A DNA stretch of 64,000 bases, taken from positions 1,360,001 to 1,424,000 of the forward strand of contig NZ_CP045482.1 in NCBI RefSeq assembly GCF_009729015.1, given 5' to 3'. Below are positions 53,485 to 63,712 of this stretch, piece by piece. The notes beneath the pieces were generated by a model, which made no database searches, was not told the origin of the DNA, and saw only the letters and a program-made list of their open reading frames with translations. The position numbers and the translations under genes were made by a program. Source of the stretch: Acidianus ambivalens. Lineage in GTDB: Archaea > Thermoproteota > Thermoprotei_A > Sulfolobales > Sulfolobaceae. Positions within the stretch are counted from its first letter, which is position 1. Every line of letters begins with the position of its first letter.

Positions 53485-56057
53485 ATGGTAAAAAAAAATT
53501 AATTATACCTATAATACTAATATTGATATCAATAATATTAGTGGAACTGATTCAATCATTTTCTTTTACTACAGTAGAAAATTTAAATGTAAATATGACG
53601 CATAGATTATCTGGTTGTAATTTTATACAACTGGTGCCCACTACGCAATATTATAACTACGTAGGATATAATAAAACTAGGCTAATATATTGTAATTTGT
53701 GGTATTTCAATATAAGAGGCTTGGAAGTAAACGTAATAACTACTCCTAAGTGCATGATAATAATAAGTAATCAAAGTATATTAGCAATAGGTTACATAGT
53801 TCCGGGCTATTATAAGGAAATTTCAGTAGATTATTCCTATAATTTACAAGGAGCTTTTGGAGTCTTCTTAAAGATATTCTGCTATACTGGAGGATGTATG
53901 CAAGAGAATATGTTAAATTCTATAGTAATAGCGTTTTATAAGCCACCTACTGCTCATCCGCCTGATGCAGTATTTTGTTATAATGTTACTTTCCCAGTTA
54001 TAATAAATGGTACAGAAACTAGTGTTGGGTTTGGAGTTTATAAAAGTCCAGTACACTTATTTTATATACCTTATAGGTCTCTTTTCGGTAACATAACATT
54101 ATACGTTAATTACTTTACTGAAAATGCTGGATATAATAAACCTTACTTTAATAGGAATATTTAACCATGCAGCAGTTTCTACAGAAAAAGGTGCAGTAGC
54201 TAAAGCTATAGTATACAATTGGTTTATAATACAATGCCGTAAAGTTCCAACACCTCCTATGCCGATAATTTTAAAGAATGGCCTACTTCATGTTAATGAC
54301 AAAACTTACGTTGCTCAAAACTCTAGAATTATGATACCCAAAATAATAAATTGCATCAAAGCTGTATCAAATTGTAGCAATTCATTAGCTTACGTTGAAA
54401 GTAACTTTAGTACAGTAAGAATGGAATTTTGTATAATTAACGGAGAGAACTTCTTCGGGGCTAAAATATCCTCTAGTTCAATGGTGTACATGTTCTTATA
54501 CTCCTCAGTAGAGAAGAATAGCTCTTGTGTAGTTTATATTCCTTTGATAGTTAACGGTAAGACAGAAATTGTAAAGTTTTACGAAATTAAATGCGGGGAC
54601 ATTATCTATCTATATCCTCAAAATAATATTGAAGGATGCGTTACATAAACTTCAAGGTATTGGAGACATATTTCCATCTTACAGAAGTTAAAGGAATATC
54701 AATAGGAGACGTATATCCAGGTTGCTCAATTAATTTTGTTATGTCTTATCAAGAGGTTTCTCCTATAAAAGCTAAAATTAGAGTGAATTCTGAGGTACCA
54801 TTCTATTATATAAACGGAACTAAGTATTATACTAACGAAACTTATCAAGTTTGTGTTCCTGCAATTATATGTATTCCAAATAACTTAACTGTAGATTTAA
54901 CTAGGTATTTGCTGAAATGCGTTAAAATTTGCAATTTAACTTTACCCGATAAGCTTATCTTAGGCTGTGGATGTTATAATATCACTGCTAATTACAATAT
55001 TCAATATTACTTATCAGTTCCATTTAATTTAACGGGTTACGTAAACGGTGAAAAAACTATCATTTCGTCTGGGTGGTATAATGCCGGTGAAGTAATTCAA
55101 ATTGAGAATACAACCTACTATCCTTGCGAATATGAGAGATATATTATTACGTCCATTAAACCTTCCTCAACTTTCGTAATTAATTCCCCTATTAACGTCA
55201 GCGTTTCCTTTATTGTACAATTTTACATATGTGTTAAAAGTAACATTACACTTCATGCCTTAATCAACGGAACAAATAATACTCTAACCTCTGGGTGGTA
55301 TAATGCAGGCGATGTTATTCATGTAGAGAACATAACTTATTACTCTTGCCCATTTACTAGATTTATCTTGATTAGTGTTAATCCTGCCACTTCGTTTACT
55401 TTAGATTCTCATATGGTAATTACAGCCAATTGGTTAGAGCAATTCTACGTAAGTGTTAACTGCGAAACTATAGCTATAATAAACTGCCGTAATTCAACAT
55501 TTAAATCAGGTTATTATAACGACGGAACTACAATTAAAATTAATCAATATCAATATATAAATTCTACAGAAAGACTCTTAATACTAATGGTTTCACCAAA
55601 GAATTATTGTATAGTTGTTAATAGCCCAATCAACGTTACGTTATCTAAAATACTCCAATATTACGTATGTATAGTATTACCTAATGGGACAATAAAAGGA
55701 TGGTTCAATGCAAACTCCACGATAACATTACCGCAGAAGATAGAAGTTAATGGAGTAACTTACGTACTTAAGGGAAGTAACCAAATAGTCATCTCTCATC
55801 CTGGAGTAATTAAACCATGTTACTTAGTTCAACAATGTACAAGTACTACCACCAGTACTTCAACTACTAGTAGCACTACAAGTACGGAAAGTACGACGAC
55901 AACATCTACTACGTTAACATCAACAATTCCTTCTACAATGTCCCAAAGCGCACCATCACAAATAACACATGTGTCGACGTCTGTTTACTTACCAATAGTC
56001 ATAAGCGTAATGGTAGCTATAGTAATAGGAGCTGCAATATTAATAAAGAGGAAGTAA
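53485..56057 (+). pseudogene. Large surface protein gene, broken by three frameshifts
   Basis: Three successive frames give one secreted protein. The ATG at 53485 reads MVKKN then stops; one more A in the A8 run (53491-53498) would give MVKKKLIIPIILILISIILV, a signal helix. Further shifts lie near 54160 and 54645. The last third has about four related repeats (SGWYNAGEVIQIENTTYY; SGWYNAGDVIHVENITYY), then a Thr/Ser-rich spacer and a C-terminal membrane anchor (VVISVMVAIVIGAAIL region). It would be an external, membrane-anchored protein with many glycosylation sites. Confidence 0.65.
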
Positions 56058-56125
56058 CGTTAACTTAGCAATTATCTAGCTCAAAGTCGAAATTATATTC
56101 TCTTTTTTCTTCTTTCTTTTTAGCT

Positions 56126-56524
56126 TTATAATTTATCTATTACTATATTCTCTTTATCAAGTTCTTTTAGCCTTTTATCTAAGGAGAGAAACTTTAGATT
56201 ATAAGCCTTTGCAGTATAATAAATTATCATGTCTATCAAGTCGTTATGCCTTCTGTCATTTACTGCATTAATGTATGCTGAAATGGGTATTTTTAATAAA
56301 TGGTATGTTTTAAACACGCTCTTCAAACCAGTTCTTACAATTTTAAAATCCACATTATTACCTTCTTTTAATAACCTTCTAATTATCCACATTGCTTCTA
56401 GCAAAGATAATTCTGTGTAATATATTTCGTGCTTATCGAATTCCTTTATTAAATTTAGTACGCTTTCTCCAACATCTATACCTAAAGCAGGTAATATAAA
56501 ACTTGTGTCAATTAGAATTTTCAT
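56126..56524 (-). CDS. PIN-domain toxin (VapC family)
   Basis: The 132-residue protein begins MKILIDTSFILPALG with the first Asp of the PIN site, then LSLLEAMWII (Glu) and NDLIDMIIYYTAKAYNLKFLS (Asp). The 3' end of the AbrB-type gene overlaps its start by 17 bases. PIN proteins cut RNA, often tRNA or rRNA. It is apparently intact and paired with the antitoxin gene. Confidence 0.8.
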   Translation of the reverse strand: MKILIDTSFILPALGIDVGESVLNLIKEFDKHEIYYTELSLLEAMWIIRRLLKEGNNVDFKIVRTGLKSVFKTYHLLKIPISAYINAVNDRRHNDLIDMIIYYTAKAYNLKFLSLDKRLKELDKENIVIDKL

Positions 56525-56750
56525 ATTTGTTTTGCTCTTCTTCGCTTATTTTTTCTATTTCATCTAAAGATATTTTAGCAAATTTCTTACCTTTTAATGA
56601 AAGCAGTATCGCATTATCTTGCTCTAAAATTATCTTATTATCCTTAACTCTTAAAGACAAAATATCGCCATCCTTTATGTTAAGTTCCTCTGCTACAGCT
56701 TTAGGAATATGAATAGTCAATTTCTTGCCCACACGTACTTTAGTTTTCAT
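56508..56750 (-). CDS. AbrB-family antitoxin
   Basis: An 80-residue protein with the SpoVT-AbrB start TKVRVGKKLTIHIPKAVAEE and LNIKDGDILSLRVKDNKI, then an acidic tail that would bind the toxin. It overlaps the PIN toxin gene, so antitoxin and toxin are made together. AbrB-type antitoxins also repress their own operon. Confidence 0.8.
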   Translation of the reverse strand: MKTKVRVGKKLTIHIPKAVAEELNIKDGDILSLRVKDNKIILEQDNAILLSLKGKKFAKISLDEIEKISEEEQNKYENSN

Positions 56751-56857
56751 AATATGAAATAAGTCTGACTAATATAAAAATATTCACCCTATTGTATGTG
56801 CACTTTCTACAAGGGGCATTAGAAAAACTTTATAAGACGTAACAATTTTCTTATCTT

Positions 56858-57380
56858 GTGAAAAGTAGGATAGTAATATTTATTTCTATATTAATAATTT
56901 CATTAATAACTATAATATATGCATATAATGCATATTGTTATTATCATATTGAACAACAATATGAACCTATAATTAGCTCCTTAAATGCAGGCCGTACGAT
57001 AAGTGAATCCAATTGTTCAAATGGAATTAAATTAACTGCGACATTTGCTGTTCTTAACAATGGGCTCGTGTTATTTAATAATATGCATAATCAATGTCGG
57101 AGATAGAGTTGTAAACTATACTTTCACTATAAACCTGTATCAGCTCAGTGGTAATTACTGTGAGCTTGGACAGAAATTAGTATACTTCAGTATATATAAT
57201 AATTCCGAGTGCTTCGATTTATTTCCAATACTTCCTGGAAGTACTGCAATATTCTTCCAAAATACGACTATCCACATTTATCCTGGAGAACGTCTAGTTT
57301 ACTATTACGAAATTAAGGGATATTACCAATCATCATTATCATACAAGTTTGTACCATTTCCCCAGGAAATTATACTATAA
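56858..57380 (+). pseudogene. Secreted/membrane-anchored protein, frameshifted
   Basis: The GTG at 56858 with a TATA-like box about 27 bases upstream opens a strong signal helix (IVIFISILIISLITIIYAYN). At about 57060 the frame changes: one frame ends NNGLVLF...CRR, while another continues NGSCYLIICIINVGDRVVNY to ...SYKFVPFPQEIIL. The joined protein would have about 173 residues. The family is unknown; it resembles pilin-like or surface proteins by its leader. Confidence 0.5.
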
Positions 57381-57476
57381 AAGTTTATGATGTATTTAAC
57401 CAACAAGCTACTCTACATGTTCAATTAAGATGAGCTTCATGTAAAAATATATTCTTCTTTTGTTGTAATACATTTT

Positions 57477-58044
57477 ATGACTAAAGTAATTAAGAGATCA
57501 GGAGAAGAGGAAGAATACCTCTCAGATAAGCTTTATAATGCATTAATAAGGGCGGGTGCATCAGATGAAGTTGCAAAGGAAATCGTAAAAGAGATCGACG
57601 AACGGGTTAAGGAGAGAGAAAAGATTTCAACAGACGAAATAAGGAGATACGTTTTAACTAGGTTACAACAACTTGAGCCTGAAGTAGCAGATGCGTGGCC
57701 AGTTCTACGATAGAGTATTTAAAGGAAGAATAACCTTTGAGAACGGTAAGGCAATAGTTGTTGATAAAGGAAAACTGTACTTAGGTAGGAAAGTTAAGGA
57801 TTTTAACGGTAAAGGACTTGAAAACGCAGAGCAAGTTAAGGAAATTCTGGATGAGCTTAAAGAGGACATGGACTACGGCCTTAGTCCCAAAGTTATTAAC
57901 GCAAGGCTTTATGCATTATTTATGGGCGTACTTCACAAGAAGGATATGCCAGAAAGCGAGAAGGAGAAAGCTATAAAATACATTAACGATTTCAGGGAAA
58001 GTTTAGGCTGGAAGCCTTATGAGCTAAAGTATCCTTTACAATAA
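57477..58044 (+). pseudogene. ATP-cone domain protein, frameshifted
   Basis: The first frame is an ATP-cone: TKVIKRSGEEEEYLSDKLYN and EKISTDEIRRYVLTRL. It ends ADAWPVLR at an extra C near 57700. The second frame restores the expected FYDRVFKGRITFENGKAIVV and a helical tail (KVINARLYALFMGVLHKKD). Joined, the protein has about 189 residues, a size known for ATP-cone regulators. A single C insertion in TGGCCAG explains the break. Confidence 0.7.
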
Positions 58045-58200
58045 TCTCCTTTCTTTTTATTCTTACTTACATTATTGCTTCTAACATGTTCTGGAATTAA
58101 TAGTAATAATCAAGGAAAGAGAATATTGAAATTAATACTACGAGCCCGTAATTAGCGATATAACAAATCTTTATAATTCAATAAAATTAAATAATTATAT

Positions 58201-58428
58201 GTGAAATCGACTATAACTGTCAATAAAGAGGTTAAGGAACTCTTAGAGAGGAAAAAGAAGGAGTTGGAAATTAAATTAAATAAACCACTAAGCTGGGATG
58301 ATTTCTTTAAGTATATATTTACGGAAAGAGAAGAAAAAATGCCAAAACTAAGCTACGAGGAGGCTGAAATTCTTAAGAGGATAGTTGAGGAGGATAGAAA
58401 GAATTGGAAAACAAGGGAATTTGCGTAG
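58201..58428 (+). CDS. VapB-type antitoxin
   Basis: The 75-residue protein (KSTITVNKEVKELLERKKKE, with GTG start) has a ribbon-helix-helix-like start and an acidic/basic tail (EAEILKRIVEEDRKNWKT). It overlaps the following PIN gene by 25 bases, as in VapBC pairs. The toxin has an in-frame stop, so this antitoxin may be orphaned. Confidence 0.65.
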   Translation: MKSTITVNKEVKELLERKKKELEIKLNKPLSWDDFFKYIFTEREEKMPKLSYEEAEILKRIVEEDRKNWKTREFA

Positions 58429-58787
58429 ATACTGATATTTTAATAGATGCGTTTAAAAGTGATGTTAGAAAAATCATAGGTTATTATAATACATGAATTA
58501 ATCTTTATGAGTTCTTAAGAGGATTAGCATTTATTGGAAAAGACCTGGATGAGTTTAAATTATGGATAGAGATTAATCTAAACGTTTTATGTATAGATAA
58601 CAATTCCTTGAAAGTAGCTTCTAAAATTTATGCTGAATTAAGAAAGAAAGGAGAAATAATTGAAGACCCAGACTTATTAATAGCTTCTATATGTATAGCT
58701 AATAATCTACCTTTAATAACACATAATAAGAAACATTTTAAGAGATTAGAGAAATTCGGTTTAAAAGTTGTAGATAAGGTTGAATAA
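58404..58787 (+). pseudogene. PIN-domain toxin (VapC family) with internal stop
   Basis: From TTG 58404 the frame reads GICVDTDILIDAFKSDV, then TGA at 58494 in place of a sense codon, then INLYEFLRGLAFIGKDLDEF and EDPDLLIASICIANNLPLIT to a normal end. The three acidic PIN residues remain. One nonsense change (NT-stop-INLYEF) inactivates it as read. Confidence 0.75.
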
Positions 58788-58875
58788 TTCTAAAGAACTT
58801 CTCAAATATTACTGCAACAGATTACGAAATTGTAGAATTTTCCTAGATAAAAAGACAAGGAACTGCTATTAATTA

Positions 58876-59280
58876 TCAGCCACGATTATATTTGGCTATT
58901 TTCCTCCTTAAAATAATTAATATCCAAAGTTCTATGATATCAGGGATTGGAATATAATAATAGACGGGATAAAACCAAGACCATGAATACGGAGGCTCTA
59001 ACATCATAATCCAGTAAAACACATCTTCTGTTAACGAACCGTATACAAAATACCAAATAGTTAAGAGCGAGAAAAGTTTCCTCGAAGCTAAGTAAGACGG
59101 ATAAAGGAATAATGCTGTATATAAAAATCTGTAGAAATATTGAGAAGCACAGTTATTAAGCGGCGACAATAATCCGTGCTTTGGATCCCAATCCATTCCT
59201 GCTTCTAACATGGCATAAAATAAGGAGAAGATAGTCATTATAATTATTCCTCTTTTATTTATTCCGTATTCAGTTTCCAT
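58876..59280 (-). CDS. Membrane protein of unknown family
   Basis: The 134-residue protein has about four membrane helices and is rich in aromatic residues (SWSWFYPVYYYIPIPDIIELW). Cytosolic ends are basic (ILRRKIAKYNRG). I do not recognise it. No operon partner is near. Confidence 0.5.
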   Translation of the reverse strand: METEYGINKRGIIIMTIFSLFYAMLEAGMDWDPKHGLLSPLNNCASQYFYRFLYTALFLYPSYLASRKLFSLLTIWYFVYGSLTEDVFYWIMMLEPPYSWSWFYPVYYYIPIPDIIELWILIILRRKIAKYNRG

Positions 59281-59410
59281 AAGTTGGAACTATTAATATC
59301 TCAATTTAAACTTTTCTTATGAAAACTAAGGGCTTGTGAAAAGAGACCTAAGGACATTTTTATACATGCAAGACAAATAAATATCTATGTATGAAATATA
59401 AGATAGACAA

Positions 59411-59474
59411 TTTAAATATAAGGGGCTATTCATCTCCGCTAGCATGTTTTCCTCCCCTTAACCCCTATTTTTGT
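59411..59474. mobile_element. Solo left end of a tnpB element
   Basis: The stretch from TTTAAATATAAGGGGCTATT to CCCCTATTTTTGT matches the left end of the tnpB element at 43536-43599 with few changes. No tnpB coding sequence follows. It marks an excised or decayed copy. Confidence 0.6.
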
Positions 59475-59808
59475 AAATTTAATCTCTTCTCTTTTTTCCC
59501 ACAATATTCATAGATTCAAGAATTTCTCCTAAGTATTTTGTTAAGAAATACTTCTCCTTTATACTCCTCCTGCTCTCTAAAAATTTTAGGATATAACTAA
59601 GGAGGTGAATTAAGAGCTAAAAATAAAATAAGTTCAAGGAATATGGAACTAAGGCAACGTCTAATAAAAGCTAAATTTGGATTTTGCTCATTTAAGCATC
59701 TTTCTATTAGATTTTTAATAAAATTAATATTTGTTATTCAAGAGTAGTCACGTGACACAAGAATATTGACTGCAATAATCATTAAAATTTTCTATGAGAT
59801 TATTCTCC
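59475..59808. other. AT-rich gap without a clear gene
   Basis: I see no convincing gene, RNA or repeat in this stretch beyond the solo IS end before it. Confidence 0.4.
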
Positions 59809-59907
59809 ATGAGCGTTAACCAAAAAAGGGATAAAGAAGTAGTTAATATCGATGATGACTTTTTGGGGACTAGATCGGTGAAGAAGCGATTACTCGCTGA
59901 GCTTTAA
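59809..59907 (+). CDS. Possible small protein (32 aa)
   Basis: A 32-codon frame, MSVNQKRDKEVVNIDDDFLG followed by a basic end, lies 24 bases before the next gene. It may be a real short gene, a remnant of a larger one, or chance. Confidence 0.2.
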   Translation: MSVNQKRDKEVVNIDDDFLGTRSVKKRLLAEL

Positions 59908-59930
59908 AACTCTTATTCCTCCTTATACTT

Positions 59931-60350
59931 ATGCCAATAAGGGATGAGCAAACTTATGCAAAAATGAGTTACAACGATTTTAAGGTAGCTTTTGAAAGGC
60001 TAAAGAGAGGGGAATTAAAACTTTCAGTCTGGAGAGCTTACAAGTCGTTGAGAAGAATGCTTCAATCTTTAGCAATGAAGTATGACCTGCATAGAAAGGA
60101 TACACCGTGCGCTGTGCCTAAAAATTGCATGATAAGAGTTGCCGAAGAACTGGAGAAATATTACAATGGCATTACAGAAATGACTAAAGAAGCATTAAGA
60201 CTATTTGATGAATGGAAAGAAAACGACGCTAGAAGAGAAGATATAATAAAATTACTTAAAGAGCTAAGATTTGAATGGATTTCCTCTCACCTAACTAAGG
60301 AAGAGATAAATGAAATAGAGGAGATTAAGAAGGAGTTAGAAAATCTATGA
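59931..60350 (+). CDS. Helical PaREP1/HEPN-like protein
   Basis: The 139-residue protein is helical throughout, with VAFERLKRGELKLSVWRAYK and SLRRMLQSLAMKYDLHRKDT, a pattern like PaREP1 or HEPN proteins. It contains two Cys (TPCAVPKNCM) and ends in an acidic coiled region (KEEINEIEEIKKELENL). The function is unknown. A TATA-like stretch is not clear; the start is the first ATG of an open frame. Confidence 0.5.
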   Translation: MPIRDEQTYAKMSYNDFKVAFERLKRGELKLSVWRAYKSLRRMLQSLAMKYDLHRKDTPCAVPKNCMIRVAEELEKYYNGITEMTKEALRLFDEWKENDARREDIIKLLKELRFEWISSHLTKEEINEIEEIKKELENL

Positions 60351-60428
60351 AAGAGATGTAGGGATTTTTCACATGTAATAAAAAATTTATAAATTAACAA
60401 GTTAGGATCCAAATCATTTCGAAGGTCT

Positions 60429-62225
60429 TTAAAATCTCCTAGATCTTCTAAATATCACAATAATAGCTATAACAAATACTAAGGCTAGTATGATATAGAG
60501 AATTGAAGATTGCATAGACGACGTCATTTCACTTGATGTAGCTATATTAGACTCAGGAGAGATTGAGGATTCACTACTTCTTTGAGGAACATAAGGGGAT
60601 ACTTTTAGAGCTTGCGTTTTAACTTCTCCTAAGTAAGTGTAGTCTGGAGATCCAGTAGATATCTTAATCATTCCGTTTTGCTCTAATGTTACATGGACGT
60701 TAGATGTTGCCTCGGCAGTGTCTGCACCAAAGGTATAGTAAGAAGGAAAAGTGATGTATTCGCTCCCATTAAAGTAATATAATCCTAGAATTCCATCCAA
60801 CTTCTCAAAAGTAGTAATTTCACCGTTACCTCCACCGCCAAAAATCAATTCCGCGTCATAAAATGAACCTAAACTACCGTATATACCAGCAGGCGTATAT
60901 TCCTTACCATTAACTACAAAATATGCGCTCTTTACGCTTGGATCGTGAATAAGAATTTTATCAAAAGTTTCGCTCTGCATTACTGGTGAAGTTCCATTTT
61001 GCAGTACCTCAACTTCCATTGTTATTAGTACTCCTTGGCCTTTTTCCACGCTTTCATTCATTATTAATAGTCCAGAGAAAGGTAAATTGTACTCAAAGCA
61101 TGGAGCACACTTATAGTTACCGTAATAATACTGCGTAATCCCATCATTAACTGTCGGCATAACGTATCCATTCTGTGAGGTTATTGAGGAATTTGATAAA
61201 GATGCAAGCGGATTAGTAAGATTAAGTACATTATCATGATAAAATACCACGCTTTCGTTAGTTAAGAAGATCAAAACATTTTGTGGCCAATAAATTTGCG
61301 TCTCATTATTTTCATTACAAACAACTAATACAGCGTTGAGCTGTAAAGAAGCCTCGCAGGGCTTTACTAAATTCTGTGAAGAATTGTAGGCTAAAATACA
61401 AGATATATTAAAATACCCTGCAACTGAAGAGAACTTTATCTCGTAAGGAGAGGTATTACTAACGCCAAAACTCGCAATTCCCGTAGGTGCATAATTGTAA
61501 TTTCCTCCTTGAAGAACTGAAAACCTTAGGAAGGGATTAACGTATTGAGGATAAAGCCTATAGCAGAAATACACAAGGGCTGAGGAAAACGTTGGATTAT
61601 ATATACATAGGTAATATTTTCCTTGCGGTAGTGTGACGTTATAACAAGGATTAGTTCCGTTTAATGTTAATGTTACTTCTCCAGAAGAAAATATTGTTTC
61701 TCCCTTGCAATTTACAACCTTATAGCAAACAGATTCGTTAGAGATACCCACTATACGTAGTAGTGACGGTGACCCAAGAGTTGATAAATGTATTAGTATT
61801 CTCTCAGTATTAAATGGTTGTAAAGTTAAATATTCGCTTACATGAGTTGAACAATTACTAAGTTCTATCGGTATTTCACAATAAAAGTAGGTTACGTTAG
61901 AATATCCGTAAGGAGAGTATATAACTAAATAGTAAGTCCCAGAATTTAATAGAACGCCATTGATCATAGTTTTACCTAATTGTGAAACTATACAAGAATA
62001 GCTGTAACCGGAGGAAAAGTTGTTAAAATTCTCTTGATTGAGTACCATAACTTTTACGCTACAATTGCTCGAAACACTATAGACGAGAGCAGTATATTGC
62101 GTAGCACAGATTTTAATATATTCGTAATACTGCTGGGGTAAAATTGTGGAACTTACTAAAGATATTGTATATATAGACGAGCTTAGTATTAATATTATCG
62201 TCATAAGAATATATACTTTCCTCAT
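60429..62225 (-). CDS. Thermopsin-like membrane-anchored acid protease
   Basis: About 598 residues from ATG 62225, whose first helix (VYILMTIILILSSSIYTISL) is the signal; the upstream 51 in-frame codons overlap another gene and are unlikely. The middle carries thermopsin (peptidase A5) markers: YAPTGIASFGV, GSFYDAELIFGGGGNGEIT and YTFGADTAEATSNVHV. The end is a Ser/Thr-rich stretch and a transmembrane anchor with a basic tail (FRRSRRF). It should act outside the cell at acid pH. Confidence 0.75.
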   Translation of the reverse strand: MRKVYILMTIILILSSSIYTISLVSSTILPQQYYEYIKICATQYTALVYSVSSNCSVKVMVLNQENFNNFSSGYSYSCIVSQLGKTMINGVLLNSGTYYLVIYSPYGYSNVTYFYCEIPIELSNCSTHVSEYLTLQPFNTERILIHLSTLGSPSLLRIVGISNESVCYKVVNCKGETIFSSGEVTLTLNGTNPCYNVTLPQGKYYLCIYNPTFSSALVYFCYRLYPQYVNPFLRFSVLQGGNYNYAPTGIASFGVSNTSPYEIKFSSVAGYFNISCILAYNSSQNLVKPCEASLQLNAVLVVCNENNETQIYWPQNVLIFLTNESVVFYHDNVLNLTNPLASLSNSSITSQNGYVMPTVNDGITQYYYGNYKCAPCFEYNLPFSGLLIMNESVEKGQGVLITMEVEVLQNGTSPVMQSETFDKILIHDPSVKSAYFVVNGKEYTPAGIYGSLGSFYDAELIFGGGGNGEITTFEKLDGILGLYYFNGSEYITFPSYYTFGADTAEATSNVHVTLEQNGMIKISTGSPDYTYLGEVKTQALKVSPYVPQRSSESSISPESNIATSSEMTSSMQSSILYIILALVFVIAIIVIFRRSRRF

Positions 62226-62317
62226 TTGAGTGAAACTATCGTCCTTAATTTTAAGTTTTTCTACGTATAGAGTGACAAGAGCTACAAACTCTTTATATTC
62301 CTCGTTTATTTTAAAGT

Positions 62318-62736
62318 GTGAGCGGAAATAGAGTACAACGATTAAAAAGAAGAGCCTTAAGGTTCTTAACAGACGCAAAGAACGATTATAATGAAGGCTA
62401 TTATGATACTAGCACTTTTCACGTAGAGCAAGCTTTACAGATTTATATTAAGCAGTAATTTTTGAACTCTTCGGAAAGGATTATGAAGGACATGGAATAA
62501 GGGAATTATTAGGCTACTTGTCCAAATTGCTAAAGGAAAACGGTTATGAAGACCTATCAAGAAAAGTAAATGACCTTGTCAGAGAATATAGAGAGCAGTT
62601 AATTTCTATTGAGGATGCATATATAGATTCTAGATATGAGGATTATTATGAAGAAGAATCAAAAGAATTAATTGGTGTTGCAGAAAGAATAATCAATTTC
62701 CTAGAGGAGGTAGCTAAAAACGTCAAGTTGGGTTAA
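62318..62736 (+). pseudogene. HEPN-domain protein, frameshifted
   Basis: From GTG 62318 one frame gives RALRFLTDAKNDYNEGYYDT and STFHVEQALQIYIKQ, then stops at 62456. Frame two continues VIFELFGKDYEGHGIRELL and ends ERIINFLEEVAKNVKLG. One missing G in AAGCAGTA (expected AAGGCAGTA) explains the shift. HEPN proteins pair with the nucleotidyltransferase encoded next. Confidence 0.7.
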
Positions 62737-63067
62737 GTTCAGATTTTCGCACTTAAGAAGGTGGAGGGAATACGCAGAAAAGATTGCAAGAGCTGTACAC
62801 GATATAGAACCTAATGCGGAAGTTTATGTGATAGGAGGTGTTGCAGAAGATAGAATTACTGTACTTATCGACATCGATATTCTCATAGTCACAAAAAGGA
62901 AACTTTCTGGAAAGGAAAGAAAAGAGCTATCTAAAAAGATACTAATTAGAGCTATGGACTTTTACGACCTTCCTTTCGATGCTCCAGTAGAGCTCCATAT
63001 TGAAGATGAAGAAAATGCAAAAAGATTCTTCTCTATTTCTAAGAAGTTCATTAAAATTACTGAATGA
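62732..63067 (+). CDS. Minimal nucleotidyltransferase (MNT), start unclear
   Basis: The protein has RRWREYAEKIARAVHDIEPN, VYVIGGVAEDRITVLIDIDILIV (the GG...DxD catalytic pattern), then helices to KKFIKITE. No ATG, GTG or TTG exists in frame between the HEPN stop and GTG 62828, so the start may be nonstandard or lost; starting at 62828 would lack the N-terminal helix. MNT with HEPN forms a toxin-antitoxin pair in archaea. Confidence 0.6.
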   Translation, partial: VKFRFSHLRRWREYAEKIARAVHDIEPNAEVYVIGGVAEDRITVLIDIDILIVTKRKLSGKERKELSKKILIRAMDFYDLPFDAPVELHIEDEENAKRFFSISKKFIKITE

Positions 63068-63105
63068 ATAAAAACAGAGGTAAAATTTATTAATAGTCAT
63101 GTACT

Positions 63106-63569
63106 CTAGCTAGACGATAATTCCTTTATCTTTTCTTCAATTTCAGAATAAGGTGGTTCTATTGCTGGATTATCCGAAACCCATTTATAAGCTATTTTAC
63201 CGTCCTTATCTATTATAAATACGGATCTTTTAGCCAGTATGTAACCTTTTAAACCAGGAAACTCCCATGCAATTCCGAACAACTTTACTGCTTCCCTATT
63301 ATAATCGCTTAAAATTGGGAAATTGATTTTATTATATTCTTTAAAAGCCTTATTACTAAATGGTGGATCTACACTTATTCCCAGCACGATAGCATTAAGG
63401 TTATTAAACTTAGATAATGAGTCCCTAAGGGTGCACATTTCTTTATTGACGTAAAGGCTGCAGGATAAAACGCTAAGACTACTACTTTTCCTTTAAAGTT
63501 AGACAGTCTGACTGGCTTTAATTCAGTATCTATTAGCTCGATGTCTGGAACTTTTTCTCCTATTTCCAT
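63106..63569 (-). pseudogene. Peroxiredoxin (AhpC/Bcp-type), frameshifted at the active site
   Basis: The N-terminal frame has VPDIELIDTELKPVRLSNFK and VVLAFYPAAFTS. The second frame continues EMCTLRDSLSKFNNLNAIVL, LGISVDPPFSNKAFKEY and AIEPPYSEIEEKI. Family members read FYPAAFTSVCTKEMC here; the codons for VCT (with the peroxidatic Cys) are missing, and the frame is changed at that point. A net loss of about seven bases fits. Confidence 0.7.
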
Positions 63570-63712
63570 ATACTTAATAATGATTAGAAAGTATTTAAAC
63601 TAATATATAGTTGAGTATAAACTCTATATATTCTAGAATTTATTGCTAATTAGCGCACAAAAAGAAGTTCTCTATTATACTTTTAATTTAAAAATCGTAT
63701 ATAATCATACGC

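Noticed and set aside
60429..62378. Using the longest frame of the thermopsin-like gene, starting at 62378
   Set aside because: The extra 51 codons overlap the HEPN gene on the other strand; the signal helix directly follows ATG 62225.
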